Shown here piece after piece: positions 26,596 through 34,494 of a DNA stretch of 64,000 bases. The first letter of the stretch is position 1; the number at the start of each line of letters is the position of its first letter. The stretch comes from Rectinema subterraneum (GTDB lineage Bacteria > Spirochaetota > Spirochaetia > Treponematales > Rectinemataceae), in the NCBI GenBank assembly GCA_009768935.1, contig WESA01000008.1, forward strand, positions 1 to 64,000, in the 5' to 3' direction. The notes below the pieces were generated by a model. The model saw only the letters and a list, made by a program, of their open reading frames with translations, was not told the DNA's origin and ran no database searches. Made by a program: the position numbers and the translations under genes.

Positions 26596-27354
26596 TCATT
26601 CAGCATCGCAATTCTTGAGAGAGGTAATGCCGATTTTGGGGCAGATATCCTCGAGGGGACAGGGGGCGCCATTCTGCGTGCATGCGGGCTTGCGTGCTGT
26701 ACATGTGAATTTGCCATGCCGGTTCACGCTGTATGAAAAGTGGGTATGTTTTTCCGGGGCAAGATGCGCGCGGACAATGGATTCTGCCAGGCTTGGGTCT
26801 TTTTTGGGACTTATCCCCAGCCGACAGAGGACTCGCAGCACATGCGTATCGACGATAATGCCAGGCACTTCATGGCAGGCAGAGGCAACAAGATTCGCAG
26901 TTTTTCTCCCGACACCCGGCAGTTCAAGCAACTGGTCAAAGCTAGGCGGAAGCTTGCCATCAAAGCGCGCTTCGATCATCTGCGCTGCTTCAATGATATG
27001 TCGCGCTTTGACATGGAAAAATCCGACAGGGTGAATGATGCGCTCAACTTCGGATATTTCGGCATGCGCCAGGCTATGGGCATCCGGATAACGGTTGAAC
27101 AGCTCGTCAGTGACAGAATTTACCTGCTCATCGGTTGTCTGTGCGCTCAGAATGACTGCAACCAGCAGCTCGAAGCAACTTCGATAATGAAGAAGCGGAT
27201 GTGCATCGGGCCAGATTGGCACGAGCCGCCCGTACACTTCGTCGAGCAGTGCAGGGACTGAATAGGACGCGAGTATTTTGGAAGGTCTGCTGTTCTGGGT
27301 GCTGTCCATCAAATTATCCACTATTGCCATATTGCAGCAGGCAAGAGCGCACAA
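26596..27354 (-). CDS. nth: Endonuclease III (DNA glycosylase/AP lyase)
   Basis: Nth removes oxidised pyrimidines and cleaves AP sites. The helix-hairpin-helix LPGVGRKTANLV carries the catalytic Lys, and VDTHVLR carries the catalytic Asp. The iron-sulfur segment has four cysteines but the spacing is C-x6-C-x6-C-x5-C; the classical pattern is C-x6-C-x2-C-x5-C. The start is uncertain: GTG 27354 has GAGG 8 nt upstream, ATG 27330 and ATG 27309 are in frame and would shorten the nonconserved N-terminus. It lies 62 nt upstream of recQ on the same strand, making a small repair unit. Confidence 0.93.
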   Translation of the reverse strand: MCALACCNMAIVDNLMDSTQNSRPSKILASYSVPALLDEVYGRLVPIWPDAHPLLHYRSCFELLVAVILSAQTTDEQVNSVTDELFNRYPDAHSLAHAEISEVERIIHPVGFFHVKARHIIEAAQMIEARFDGKLPPSFDQLLELPGVGRKTANLVASACHEVPGIIVDTHVLRVLCRLGISPKKDPSLAESIVRAHLAPEKHTHFSYSVNRHGKFTCTARKPACTQNGAPCPLEDICPKIGITSLKNCDAE

Positions 27355-27385
27355 TCAAGACCTCAATCGACCTATATTCGCAAAC

Positions 27386-27412
27386 TTGACCTTCCTGCAT
27401 CGGCTGTATAGT
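27386..27412 (+). promoter_or_regulatory. Candidate promoter of argF
   Basis: TTGACC at 27386-27391 and TATAGT at 27407-27412 with a 15-nt spacer; an overlapping TATAAG lies 5 nt further on. AAGGAGG follows just before the argF ATG. The short spacer lowers confidence. Confidence 0.45.
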
Positions 27413-27452
27413 ATAAGAAAGTCGACTTCAATAGCCGAGACAAGGAGGATCC

Positions 27453-28394
27453 ATGAACCCGTCCGCACTGAAAGGCAGATCCCTGCTGACCTGGATTGAT
27501 TTTAATCCGGAAGAAATCCGCTATTTCCTAGAGCTTTCCAAAAAAGTAAAAGAAGAAGCCAAAAAAGGCGTGCGCAAGCAGCGCTTCAAAGGCAAAACAA
27601 TCGCGCTGCTCTTCGAGAAGCGCTCAACCCGTACCAGGGCAGCGTTCGAAACTGCGTTCGGCGAAGAAGGCGGGCACCCTGTATTTCTTTCGAACCAGGA
27701 TATTCAGCTTGGCTCAAAGGAATCTATCGAAGATACTGCGCGCGTGCTGGGCCGCATGTTCAATGCCATCGAATTCCGCGGCTTCAAGCAGGAATATGTC
27801 GAAATCCTTGCGAAATACTCCGGCGTTCCTGTATATAATGGTCTGACCGACCTGTACCATCCGACACAGGCACTTGCCGATGTGCTGACTATCGAAGAAA
27901 GTTTTGGTAGCTGCAAAGGCAAGCAGCTTTGCTTCGTCGGCGACGGGCGCAACAATGTCGCTCGTTCGCTCATGGTCATCAGCGCAAAGCTTGGAATGCA
28001 CTTCACAATCGTTTCTCCCAAAGAATTATGGCCCGATAACGAACTTAAGAATCTATGCGAAACGTATGCGAAAGATTCAGGCTCGAAGCTCAAAATTACC
28101 GATGATATCGAGGAGGGCGTAAAGGGAGCCGATGCCATCTATACCGATGTATGGGTTTCCATGGGAGAAGAGGCGCTCAAAGCCGAACGCATAAAGCTTT
28201 TGAGCTCCTATCAGGTCAATGCAGAACTGATGGCCAAGACAGGCAATCCGAACTGTATCTTCCTGCACTGTCTTCCTGCAGTAAAGGGCGAGGAAGTCAC
28301 ATTCGATGTTATCGAAGGTCCCCAGTCCAGGGTGTTCGATCAGGCGGAAAACCGCAAGCACACCATCAAAGCGATTATGCTCGCGACGATCTGA
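27453..28394 (+). CDS. argF: Ornithine carbamoyltransferase
   Basis: OTCase makes citrulline from ornithine and carbamoyl phosphate. The carbamoyl-phosphate loop STRTRAAFE (near 54), the HPTQALADVLTI segment (near 132) and the ornithine-site HCLPAVKGEEV (near 272) are all intact. Length (313 aa) is standard. AAGGAGG precedes the ATG by 6 nt. No other arginine genes are adjacent, so the direction (biosynthesis or arginine deiminase-type catabolism) cannot be told from context. The ornithine aminotransferase at 62511-63710 acts on the same metabolite. Confidence 0.95.
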   Translation: MNPSALKGRSLLTWIDFNPEEIRYFLELSKKVKEEAKKGVRKQRFKGKTIALLFEKRSTRTRAAFETAFGEEGGHPVFLSNQDIQLGSKESIEDTARVLGRMFNAIEFRGFKQEYVEILAKYSGVPVYNGLTDLYHPTQALADVLTIEESFGSCKGKQLCFVGDGRNNVARSLMVISAKLGMHFTIVSPKELWPDNELKNLCETYAKDSGSKLKITDDIEEGVKGADAIYTDVWVSMGEEALKAERIKLLSSYQVNAELMAKTGNPNCIFLHCLPAVKGEEVTFDVIEGPQSRVFDQAENRKHTIKAIMLATI

Positions 28395-28402
28395 CGGTAT
28401 GG

Positions 28403-28420
28403 CCCGGCCAGCGAGCCGGG
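28403..28420 (+). other. Short GC-rich hairpin between argF and nrnA
   Basis: CCCGGC (28403-28408) and GCCGGG (28415-28420) pair around a 6-nt loop. No T-run follows, so it is a weak terminator candidate or a processing/attenuation structure. Confidence 0.35.
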
Positions 28421-28442
28421 GCTGCCGTTTATATAAGGAAAA

Positions 28443-29432
28443 ATGATGAAACCGGCGCCGAAATCCCTCCTCGAGTTCATAGAAGGGCACGATTGTTTCT
28501 ATATTCTTGGGCATCGCGAGCCTGATGGCGATTGTATCGGCTCCCAGCTTGCGCTTGCATCGATGCTCCAGAGCATGGGAAAGCGGGCCCATGTGCTTTC
28601 GTCGGGGCCTTTCAATAGGATCGAGATTCTGCCCTTTGAAGCCCGTTTCAAGAGTGAAGTTCCCGCCGAGCGCGATTTTGAACGCACTGCAGCACTTGTT
28701 CTCGATTGTTCTTCGATGTCCAGGATCGGAAATATTGCCGAGCGGATGCCCGACATCCCTGCCGCTTTTATCGATCACCATGCGACCGCGGGCGCTGTAG
28801 GCCCCTACGATTGGCTCGATGAGAGCGCGCCCGCAGTATCCGCAATGATCCTGCTTCTGATGGAAGCAATGAACCATGCACCAACGAAGGAAGAGGCAGA
28901 ACTTTTGTTTTTCGGTTTGAGTACCGATACTGGCTTTTTCCGCCACCTGGATGAGCACAGCTCCGAGACATTCAGGATTGCAGCGCGGCTCGTCGATGCC
29001 GGCGTATCTCCGAAGCGGGTTTTTATGGCAATAAATGGAGGGCGGACGCTGGCTTCCAGGCGAATGCTCGGTGAGCTTCTGCTGCGCATCCAGCCATATT
29101 ATGAAGGTCGTCTTCTGGTATCATGGGTCACCATCGATGATCAGCAGAAGTATGGCATGTCGAGCCGCGATTCTGATCTTCTCTATCAGCTGATGATGGG
29201 AATCGTCGACTGCGAGGTCTGTTTTGTTGTCAAACAGGAAACAGATGACATGTGCACAGTCGGTCTCAGGTCTCGGGATTCCGTAAATGTCGCCAAAATT
29301 GCTGAAAAATATGGCGGCGGTGGGCACCGGCTTGCAGCAGGGCTTTCTATGAACGGGAAAGTCAATCAGGTAGTTCATACACTGGTGGATGCGTTTTCTT
29401 CTGTGTTCAGCGAAGATACGGAAGGCAAATAA
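28443..29432 (+). CDS. nrnA: DHH/DHHA1 phosphoesterase, NrnA-like oligoribonuclease/pAp phosphatase
   Basis: NrnA-type enzymes degrade nanoRNA and 3'-phosphoadenosine 5'-phosphate with Mn2+. In 329 residues the DHH domain shows GHREPDGDCIGSQLAL (near 23), LDCSS (near 90) and the IDHHAT signature (near 106). The DHHA1 domain ends with KYGGGGHRLAAGLSM (near 283). Start ATG 28443 has AAGGAA just upstream. NrnA often replaces Orn in bacteria that lack it. The gene is followed by a 399-nt stretch without a gene. Confidence 0.88.
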   Translation: MMKPAPKSLLEFIEGHDCFYILGHREPDGDCIGSQLALASMLQSMGKRAHVLSSGPFNRIEILPFEARFKSEVPAERDFERTAALVLDCSSMSRIGNIAERMPDIPAAFIDHHATAGAVGPYDWLDESAPAVSAMILLLMEAMNHAPTKEEAELLFFGLSTDTGFFRHLDEHSSETFRIAARLVDAGVSPKRVFMAINGGRTLASRRMLGELLLRIQPYYEGRLLVSWVTIDDQQKYGMSSRDSDLLYQLMMGIVDCEVCFVVKQETDDMCTVGLRSRDSVNVAKIAEKYGGGGHRLAAGLSMNGKVNQVVHTLVDAFSSVFSEDTEGK

Positions 29433-29723
29433 AAATATGGCGCGCTTTTCGCCTGCCCGTCCTCTGCGATTGCAAGAAATGAGCAAGTTTTTCTTTGTGT
29501 GACAGAGTAGAGCAAAAAAGCTTCTGCGTTGTCCTTTCTGATCCTGTGCAGGCGCTTTCTGTTGCCGAGGATAGCCGCATCTGTCCGCCGAATATCATGC
29601 CTTTTCCTTTTATCGCCAAGCTCGAGCCGTATTATTGCAGGGTGCGGGCCGAAATTTCTCTTTTCCGTCCCTGATTTGTCGGCTTTTTCTCTTCCCTTAC
29701 AATCTTGCGATGAAAAATCATTC
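29433..29723 (+). other. Gene-free stretch upstream of the sigma-54 control region
   Basis: I see no supported gene, RNA gene or terminator here. The minus strand has one frame open for about 113 codons (29385-29728) without a usable ATG/GTG/TTG near its beginning, overlapping the end of nrnA. It is probably chance or the ghost of a lost gene. Confidence 0.5.
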
Positions 29724-29739
29724 GTTGCTAATTATTAAC
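29724..29739 (+). promoter_or_regulatory. Candidate activator-binding site (UAS) for the sigma-54 promoter
   Basis: GTTGCTAATTATTAAC is an imperfect palindrome (12 of 16 positions symmetric), centred about 88 bp upstream of the predicted sigma-54 start. A second small inverted repeat (GATGA-N4-TCATT) lies just before it at about 29709-29722. The distance suits an NtrC-type activator; binding is inferred. Confidence 0.4.
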
Positions 29740-29792
29740 GCTATAAAAACATATATCAGACACCCATAATTTTTCTTCGATCCGGTCCTCGG

Positions 29793-29807
29793 TGGCATGC
29801 ATCTTGC
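29793..29807 (+). promoter_or_regulatory. Sigma-54 (RpoN) -24/-12 promoter
   Basis: TGGCATGCATCTTGC has GG at 29794-29795 and GC at 29806-29807 with exactly 10 nt between, and matches the consensus TGGCAC-G-N4-TTGC except for T in place of C. Transcription should start near 29819, leaving a 13-nt leader that carries GCAGGAGG before ATG 29832. Confidence 0.8.
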
Positions 29808-29831
29808 GGTATTGACAGCAGGAGGCCCAGA

Positions 29832-30674
29832 ATGGATTCAAAAAACTATATCGAGCTTGTTCGTCGAATGTATGCTCATCCAAGACTCTATGGTTTCTTC
29901 AGCGAAGACGAGATTTCAGAGGCGCTTAGCCGCTATCGGAGCCGTATTGAAACAATTCTTGATCGCGCTGAAAAAGAGAGCATAACTAGGGAAGCATACC
30001 TTCTCAGCAGCATGCGCTTTGTCGCCAAAAGCGTGCATCGGCACTACTATAGCTCGAATCTCAGCGAGAACGCGTATGTCTATTCACATTTTTCTGAAGA
30101 CGCGGTGCTCGAGGTTCCTGCTGACGCATTTTTTGACAGGAATCGACGAAGGATTCAGGATGCCGATACAAGTGGAATTGGTTTTTCTCCTCAAGTTTTT
30201 ATCGGAAAATTGGCACCGGAACGACGGCGCCTGCTCTATCTGGTAATCAAATGCGCCTGGGATATAGATGAAGAGCTTCTGGGAAAATGCAGCTACGCCC
30301 TCGGCATGCCAGAACAATATCTTTTCAATCTTATAGAGCTGGTAAAGCGGCGAACAGAAGCTTCGCGATCCCAGATTCATCAGCTGAACGAAAAACTGAA
30401 TATACTATGGATTCGCATGCGTGTGCTCGAGCTAAGACTGGATACGGCAATTGCTAAATCTGATCGGGAAGAGGTCAGGAGCTGCCTGGAGCGATGCCGA
30501 AAGCGCTATCGCCAGCTTCTTGAAAAAAGAAGCCACCGGAAATCCTCAATTTCAAATGAATTCATTTCTGATTTGCTCAATGTTCCGAAAGGGAGCGTCG
30601 ATTCCGGGCTCTATTACCTCCGAAAAAACGCGCAATCCAGAAAGCCTCTTGCGGAATATCAGGAATTAGGCTAG
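29832..30674 (+). CDS. Unfamiliar all-helical protein under sigma-54 control; C-terminal HTH resembling sigma region 4
   Basis: I do not recognise this 280-residue protein by name. It is predicted soluble and largely helical. Residues 1-75 (around SRIETILDRA and YLLSSMRFVAKSVHR) loosely resemble the region-2 helices of very divergent sigma factors. Residues about 165-235 are rich in charged heptads and likely coiled coil. Residues about 240-265 (ISNEFISDLLNVPKGSVDSGLYYLRK) fit a helix-turn-helix of the sigma region-4 kind. The ATG has a strong GCAGGAGG 5-6 nt upstream and lies 13 nt after the predicted sigma-54 start. rdgB follows after 10 nt. The sigma-like or DNA-binding role is inference only. 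Confidence 0.6.
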   Translation: MDSKNYIELVRRMYAHPRLYGFFSEDEISEALSRYRSRIETILDRAEKESITREAYLLSSMRFVAKSVHRHYYSSNLSENAYVYSHFSEDAVLEVPADAFFDRNRRRIQDADTSGIGFSPQVFIGKLAPERRRLLYLVIKCAWDIDEELLGKCSYALGMPEQYLFNLIELVKRRTEASRSQIHQLNEKLNILWIRMRVLELRLDTAIAKSDREEVRSCLERCRKRYRQLLEKRSHRKSSISNEFISDLLNVPKGSVDSGLYYLRKNAQSRKPLAEYQELG

Positions 30675-30684
30675 ACAATCTGAT

Positions 30685-31290
30685 ATGGAACTTATTATTG
30701 CAACAAACAATCATTATAAAGCGCATGAATTAAAACCCCTCTTTCCCCGCCACGCGCTATTGCTGCCCGCTGACCTGGGAATAGCCGATTTCAACCCGGA
30801 AGAGAATGGCACAAGCTTTTTCGAAAATGCGAGGATAAAAGCCGAAGCTTTGTACGCTCTTGTTCACAAGCCCGTTCTTGCGGATGATTCCGGGCTGTGT
30901 GTCGATGCGCTCGACGGGAAGCCGGGCATAGAATCCGCGCGCTATGGATCAGTAAATGGGCATTTGCTTTCTGCAGATGAAAAAAACAGCCTTCTACTTT
31001 CGCAGCTTGCAGGCATCAGAAATCGCCAGTGCGCATTTGTATGCTGTCTTGTCCTGTACCTGGGCAAGCAGCGATTCATCGCGGTTGAAGAAACGCTGGA
31101 GGGGCAGATCGGCGATGCGCCGCAAGGAAGCCATGGTTTCGGCTATGATCCGATTGTGTTTTTGCCCAGCTATGGCAAGACCGTCGCGGAGCTGAGCGCA
31201 CAAGAAAAGAATCGCATATCGCACAGAGGAAAAGCAGCGCAACGCATGGCCGCAATTCTGGATGCTCTTGAAGGCAATCTGCTCGATTAG
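30685..31290 (+). CDS. rdgB: XTP/dITP diphosphatase (RdgB/HAM1)
   Basis: This house-cleaning enzyme hydrolyses dITP and XTP to keep deaminated purines out of DNA. The N-terminal IIATNNHYKAHELK matches the family ATxNxxK motif. ADDSGLCVDALDGKPGIESARYG is the metal and substrate segment near 66-90, and SHGFGYDPIVF is near 149. Length is 201 aa. No ribosome-binding site is evident and the ATG lies 10 nt after the previous stop, so translation is probably coupled to the 29832 gene and the pair may share sigma-54 control. Confidence 0.93.
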   Translation: MELIIATNNHYKAHELKPLFPRHALLLPADLGIADFNPEENGTSFFENARIKAEALYALVHKPVLADDSGLCVDALDGKPGIESARYGSVNGHLLSADEKNSLLLSQLAGIRNRQCAFVCCLVLYLGKQRFIAVEETLEGQIGDAPQGSHGFGYDPIVFLPSYGKTVAELSAQEKNRISHRGKAAQRMAAILDALEGNLLD

Positions 31291-31361
31291 AGAAGAGGCT
31301 GGAAGACGCGCCAAGGCTCGCGCTGTATCAGCCCAAGTTTCAAGCCCACATATAAAAATCG

Positions 31362-31387
31362 AAGGCCGCCCTGTCCAGGGCGGCCTT
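31362..31387. terminator. Bidirectional terminator between rdgB and rpmE
   Basis: AAGGCCGCCCTG and CAGGGCGGCCTT form a 12-bp stem with a TC loop. On the minus strand it is followed by CGATTTTTATA, a good U-run for rpmE; on the plus strand by TTGTGTTTCTC, a weaker one for rdgB. Confidence 0.85.
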
Positions 31388-31409
31388 GTGTTTCTCAACC
31401 GAAAGAGAT

Positions 31410-31625
31410 TTACTTGTTTTCGCTTGACTTGATCCCGTACTTCTTGTTAAAGCGCTCGATGCGCCCAGCAGTATCGACGAGCTTCTGCTTTCCGGTAAAG
31501 AAAGGATGGCAGGCGGAACAAATTTCAACCTGAATGTTCTTTACCGTCGAACGGGTCTCGAAGACATTGCCACACGCGCAGGTAATCGTGGTGAGTTCGT
31601 ATTTCGGATGAATGCCCTGTTTCAT
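31410..31625 (-). CDS. rpmE: 50S ribosomal protein L31 (zinc-binding type)
   Basis: L31 bridges the ribosomal subunits. The 71-residue protein begins [20 protein letters not shown] and contains C-x-C plus C-x2-C ([15 protein letters not shown]), the zinc-binding C+ form. ATG 31625 has GGAGG 6-7 nt upstream; the frame extends seven codons further without a better start. It is followed by the strong hairpin terminator and lies downstream of rho on the same strand, a pairing common in bacteria (rho-rpmE). Confidence 0.96.
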   Translation of the reverse strand: MKQGIHPKYELTTITCACGNVFETRSTVKNIQVEICSACHPFFTGKQKLVDTAGRIERFNKKYGIKSSENK

Positions 31626-31727
31626 AATTTCCTCCGGATGCGTCAATGGACCTCTATGTCTGAAAACCGGCCAGAATGACGGCTCTTAACCATATATGAA
31701 GCGGCCCTCTTCAGTCAATACCCTCGA

Positions 31728-33476
31728 TCAATCCATGCCCTGATAGGGCGTATTCATCGATTTGAGGAAGGCATCGTTGTTCTTTGTCTTCATCATGCGG
31801 TCGATAAGCAGTTCGATGATTTCAATGTCGTCCATGGGGTTGATAACCTTGCGGAGAACCCATATCTTCTGCAGTTCTTCTTCGGTAAGGAGAAGCTCTT
31901 CTTTTCGGGTGCCGGATTTCTTTATGTTGATGGCGGGGAAGAGGCGGCGGTCGGAAAGGCGCCTGTCGAGGTTGATTTCCATGTTGCCGGTGCCTTTGAA
32001 CTCCTCGAAAATGACTTCATCCATGCGCGAGCCGGTGTCGATGAGGGCTGTTGCAATAATGGTGAGCGAGCCGCCCTGTTCGATATTGCGCGCGGCTCCG
32101 AAGAAGCGCTTTGGTTTGTGCAGCGCATTGGAATCGACACCGCCGGAGAGGATTTTGCCTGAAGTCGGCACGGTCTGGTTATAGGCTCTGGCGAGCCGTG
32201 TAATCGAATCGAGAAGTATGACCACGTCGCGCTTGTGCTCAACAAGGCGCTTGGCTTTTTCCAGCACCATTTCGGCGACCTGCACATGGCGTGTTGCCTG
32301 TTCGTCGAACGTTGAAGAAATGACTTCTGCCTGGACAGTGCGTTCCATATCGGTCACTTCTTCCGGGCGCTCGTCGATCAGAAGGACGATAAGATACACT
32401 TCGGGGTGGTTCGCTGTGATGGCATTTGCTATTTTCTGCAAAAGGATTGTTTTGCCGGTGCGCGGCGGCGATACGATCAACGCGCGCTGGCCTTTGCCAA
32501 TTGGACAGAAGAGATTGATGATGCGCGTTGAAATCTCTTCTGTCGCAGTTTCGAGGTTGAGCTTTTGGGTAGGGTAGAGCGGCGTGAGGTTCTCGAACGG
32601 AATCCGGTTTTGGGCAACCGATGGCTCGTTGAAATTTATCTGCTCGATACGCAGCATGGCAAAGAAACGCTCGCCTTCCTTGGGGCTCCGAATCTGGCCA
32701 TACACGGTGTCGCCGGTTTTCAAATTGAAAAGTCGTATCTGAGAAGGAGAAATATAGATATCGTCAGTGCCGGGTAGGTATGAATTTTGGGGAGAGCGCA
32801 AAAAGCCATAGCCATCAGGGAGAATTTCGAGCGAGCCGTATGCATAGATAATGCCGCCATGCTCTGTATGCGCCTTGAGAATGTTGAAAATGAGTTCCTG
32901 CTTTTTGAGCGTGATGAGCAAATCATGATTGATACCATTCTTCGCACCGAGCTCACGGAGCTCCACAATGCCCATTTTGGAAAGATCATTGATGGAAAGG
33001 CGTGCTCGTGTTTCATTTCTTTGATCTGCGCGGCTTTCGAGCTCGAGACGGGACGCTTCGGCAAATTTCTGGTGCTGATGGTCATCAGATGGCAGAGAAG
33101 CAACGACGAAGCCGTTTGTAGAAGAAATTTCTGCGGACTCGGGTTCAGTTTCTTCGACGATTTGGCTCTCTTCTTGCTCAATATGGGTATTCGATGGTTT
33201 TTTCTTCAGGCGGATTTTGGCGACAGGCCGGCGGGCTTTTTGTGTCTGGTTTCTGGTGCTATCGGTGGAATGAACATCGGTGTGGTTTTGGTCTTTATCT
33301 TCGGGAGGCTGTACCGTATGTTCGTCGAAAAGCGTGCCATTATTTGCGCTGAATTGCTCTTCGACCTGGCTTTCATTCATTATTCTATCCTCTTTAGTAA
33401 GACTTGAATCGTAGTTAGTAGTATCAGGCGATTCTGGCTGGGCAGGTGCTGATTTTTTTCTGCGGTAGATTGCCAT
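31728..33476 (-). CDS. rho: Transcription termination factor Rho with long acidic N-terminal region
   Basis: Rho is a hexameric RNA helicase that ends transcription. The C-terminal two thirds carry the RNA-binding cold-shock-like domain ([28 protein letters not shown]) and the RecA-like core with Walker [26 protein letters not shown], and the Q/R loops ([28 protein letters not shown]). About 160 N-terminal residues are polar and Glu/Asp/Ser/Thr-rich, an insertion type seen in several phyla. ATG 33476 has GGAG 8 nt upstream. An internal ATG at 33380 with GAGGA upstream is an alternative that removes 32 residues. Confidence 0.96.
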   Translation of the reverse strand: MAIYRRKKSAPAQPESPDTTNYDSSLTKEDRIMNESQVEEQFSANNGTLFDEHTVQPPEDKDQNHTDVHSTDSTRNQTQKARRPVAKIRLKKKPSNTHIEQEESQIVEETEPESAEISSTNGFVVASLPSDDHQHQKFAEASRLELESRADQRNETRARLSINDLSKMGIVELRELGAKNGINHDLLITLKKQELIFNILKAHTEHGGIIYAYGSLEILPDGYGFLRSPQNSYLPGTDDIYISPSQIRLFNLKTGDTVYGQIRSPKEGERFFAMLRIEQINFNEPSVAQNRIPFENLTPLYPTQKLNLETATEEISTRIINLFCPIGKGQRALIVSPPRTGKTILLQKIANAITANHPEVYLIVLLIDERPEEVTDMERTVQAEVISSTFDEQATRHVQVAEMVLEKAKRLVEHKRDVVILLDSITRLARAYNQTVPTSGKILSGGVDSNALHKPKRFFGAARNIEQGGSLTIIATALIDTGSRMDEVIFEEFKGTGNMEINLDRRLSDRRLFPAINIKKSGTRKEELLLTEEELQKIWVLRKVINPMDDIEIIELLIDRMMKTKNNDAFLKSMNTPYQGMD

Positions 33477-33597
33477 CAAGAAACTCCGTCTATCTATGCA
33501 GTTGAAACGGCCATGCGAAAAACGCAGACCGTGATAGCTTCTTTCGGGATTGTCAGGCGGCGCATCGGAACGAATTGTTTTGGCTCTTCATGCTTAA

Positions 33598-33612
33598 GCG
33601 GCAATGTGCCGC
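33598..33612. other. Small perfect hairpin in the rho-bactofilin interval
   Basis: GCGGCA-ATG-TGCCGC forms a 6-bp stem with a 3-nt loop, about 45 nt after the bactofilin stop and 120 nt before rho. It lacks a U-run. Neighbouring CTATAG repeats at 33635-33651 are AT-rich and could be promoter elements for rho, but no clear -35/-10 pair is seen. Confidence 0.3.
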
Positions 33613-33658
33613 ATCTATAAAGTATCTATATTCACTATAGTAAGGCTATAGAACGATG

Positions 33659-34039
33659 TCAATGGCTTGTGCCTGTAACATCGTCAGTTGCAGAAAAGCC
33701 GGGCATTTCGATGCCGCCCTCGAATGTTGCCCCTTCGATGATCTGCAGCCTTGCAGTGTATATATCGGCAGATATATGAGAACTTGGCAAAAAGACCAAA
33801 GAATCGACAGCTTTTATCCGCCCTGTGAAGCAGCCGGCAATGACCGCATTCTGAACTGTGCATGAATTGGCTTCAATATGTGCGCTTCGTTCGATTCTTA
33901 CAAATGTTCCTTCGATCGAGCCGCGCAATGTACAACGGAGACTTAAGGGGAGGTTCGAGCGGAGTTTTCCGTTCAATATAACCGATTGCCCTATCTGCGT
34001 TGCAAACGGCTCAGGTGGTTCAAAGGATAAAACTTTCAT
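33659..34039 (-). CDS. Bactofilin (polymer-forming cytoskeletal protein)
   Basis: This 126-residue protein has a central right-handed beta-helix pattern: short repeats such as QSVILNGKLRSNLPLSLRCTL, GSIEGTFVRIERSAHIEANS and VQNAVIAGCFTGRIKAVDS, typical of bactofilins (DUF583). These self-assemble without nucleotide into membrane-associated filaments that affect cell shape and motility; in spirochaetes a bactofilin is known to support helical morphology. The ATG lacks an obvious ribosome-binding site and lies 10 nt after an 8-bp hairpin. Confidence 0.85.
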   Translation of the reverse strand: MKVLSFEPPEPFATQIGQSVILNGKLRSNLPLSLRCTLRGSIEGTFVRIERSAHIEANSCTVQNAVIAGCFTGRIKAVDSLVFLPSSHISADIYTARLQIIEGATFEGGIEMPGFSATDDVTGTSH

Positions 34040-34049
34040 ATTTGATTCT

Positions 34050-34075
34050 GAAGGCTGCTCTCATGAACAGCCTTC
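34050..34075 (-). promoter_or_regulatory. Hairpin with embedded mini-ORF upstream of bactofilin
   Basis: GAAGGCTG and CAGCCTTC form an 8-bp stem in the HU-bactofilin interval. On the minus strand an ATG in the loop (34064), preceded by GAAGG in the stem, opens a 14-codon frame that ends at TGA inside the bactofilin gene in a different frame. It could be a coupling leader or chance. Confidence 0.3.
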
Positions 34076-34100
34076 AATTTGTCTAAAGAAAGAACGCGAT

Positions 34101-34445
34101 TCAATCTCTTTTTCTAAACGATTTCGGAATGCGATCAGTATTCATTTCCCAGGAAGCTTTCTTGAGTTCTCGTCCTGGTCTGAATGTTGCAACACCGTGA
34201 TCCGATACGGAAACAATTTCGCCCGTTTTTGGGTTTCTTGCTTTCGATCTGCCTTTTCTGAGCTTTACTTCAAAAGTGCCGAAACCTCTCAGCTCGACAA
34301 TTTTGCCTTCGAGAATTGCGCTTTTTATTTCAGAAAAAAGGCCGTCGATCAGCTCGTGGATTTCCTTGCGGGTTGTCCGGCTTGACGGCGACAGTGACTC
34401 GTACAGCGCATCTATGAGCTCGGCTTTTGTAAGTTTGTCGGCCAT
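34101..34445 (-). CDS. HU/IHF-family nucleoid protein
   Basis: This 114-residue protein begins MADKLTKAELIDALYESL and carries the HU/IHF signature GRSKARNPKTGEIVSVSDHGVATFRPG in outline, with GFGTFEVKLRKGRSKARNP forming the DNA-bending arm. A 15-20 residue basic tail (KSFRKRD at the end) extends beyond the usual 90-95 residues. It should wrap or bend DNA. It could also assist looping at sigma-54 promoters, which is inference. It lies between rpsT and bactofilin on the same strand; AAGGAG is 11 nt upstream. Confidence 0.92.
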   Translation of the reverse strand: MADKLTKAELIDALYESLSPSSRTTRKEIHELIDGLFSEIKSAILEGKIVELRGFGTFEVKLRKGRSKARNPKTGEIVSVSDHGVATFRPGRELKKASWEMNTDRIPKSFRKRD

Positions 34446-34470
34446 ACTATTCTCTGCTCCTTCCTGGGAT

Positions 34471-34489
34471 GCCGGACGGTAATTCCGGC
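34471..34489 (-). other. GC-rich hairpin between rpsT and the HU gene
   Basis: GCCGGA and TCCGGC pair across a 7-nt loop right after the rpsT stop. No U-run follows on the minus strand, so partial termination or RNA processing between the two genes is more likely than full termination. Confidence 0.35.
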
Positions 34490-34494
34490 GGCTA

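Noticed and set aside
29385-29728. Minus-strand open frame as a real gene
   Set aside because: No ATG, GTG or TTG near its beginning and it overlaps the end of nrnA; kept only as an observation.
29433-29790. A structural RNA (6S, SRP, RNase P or tmRNA) in the large gap
   Set aside because: None of the conserved cores of these RNAs could be found by eye on either strand; no terminator bounds the stretch.
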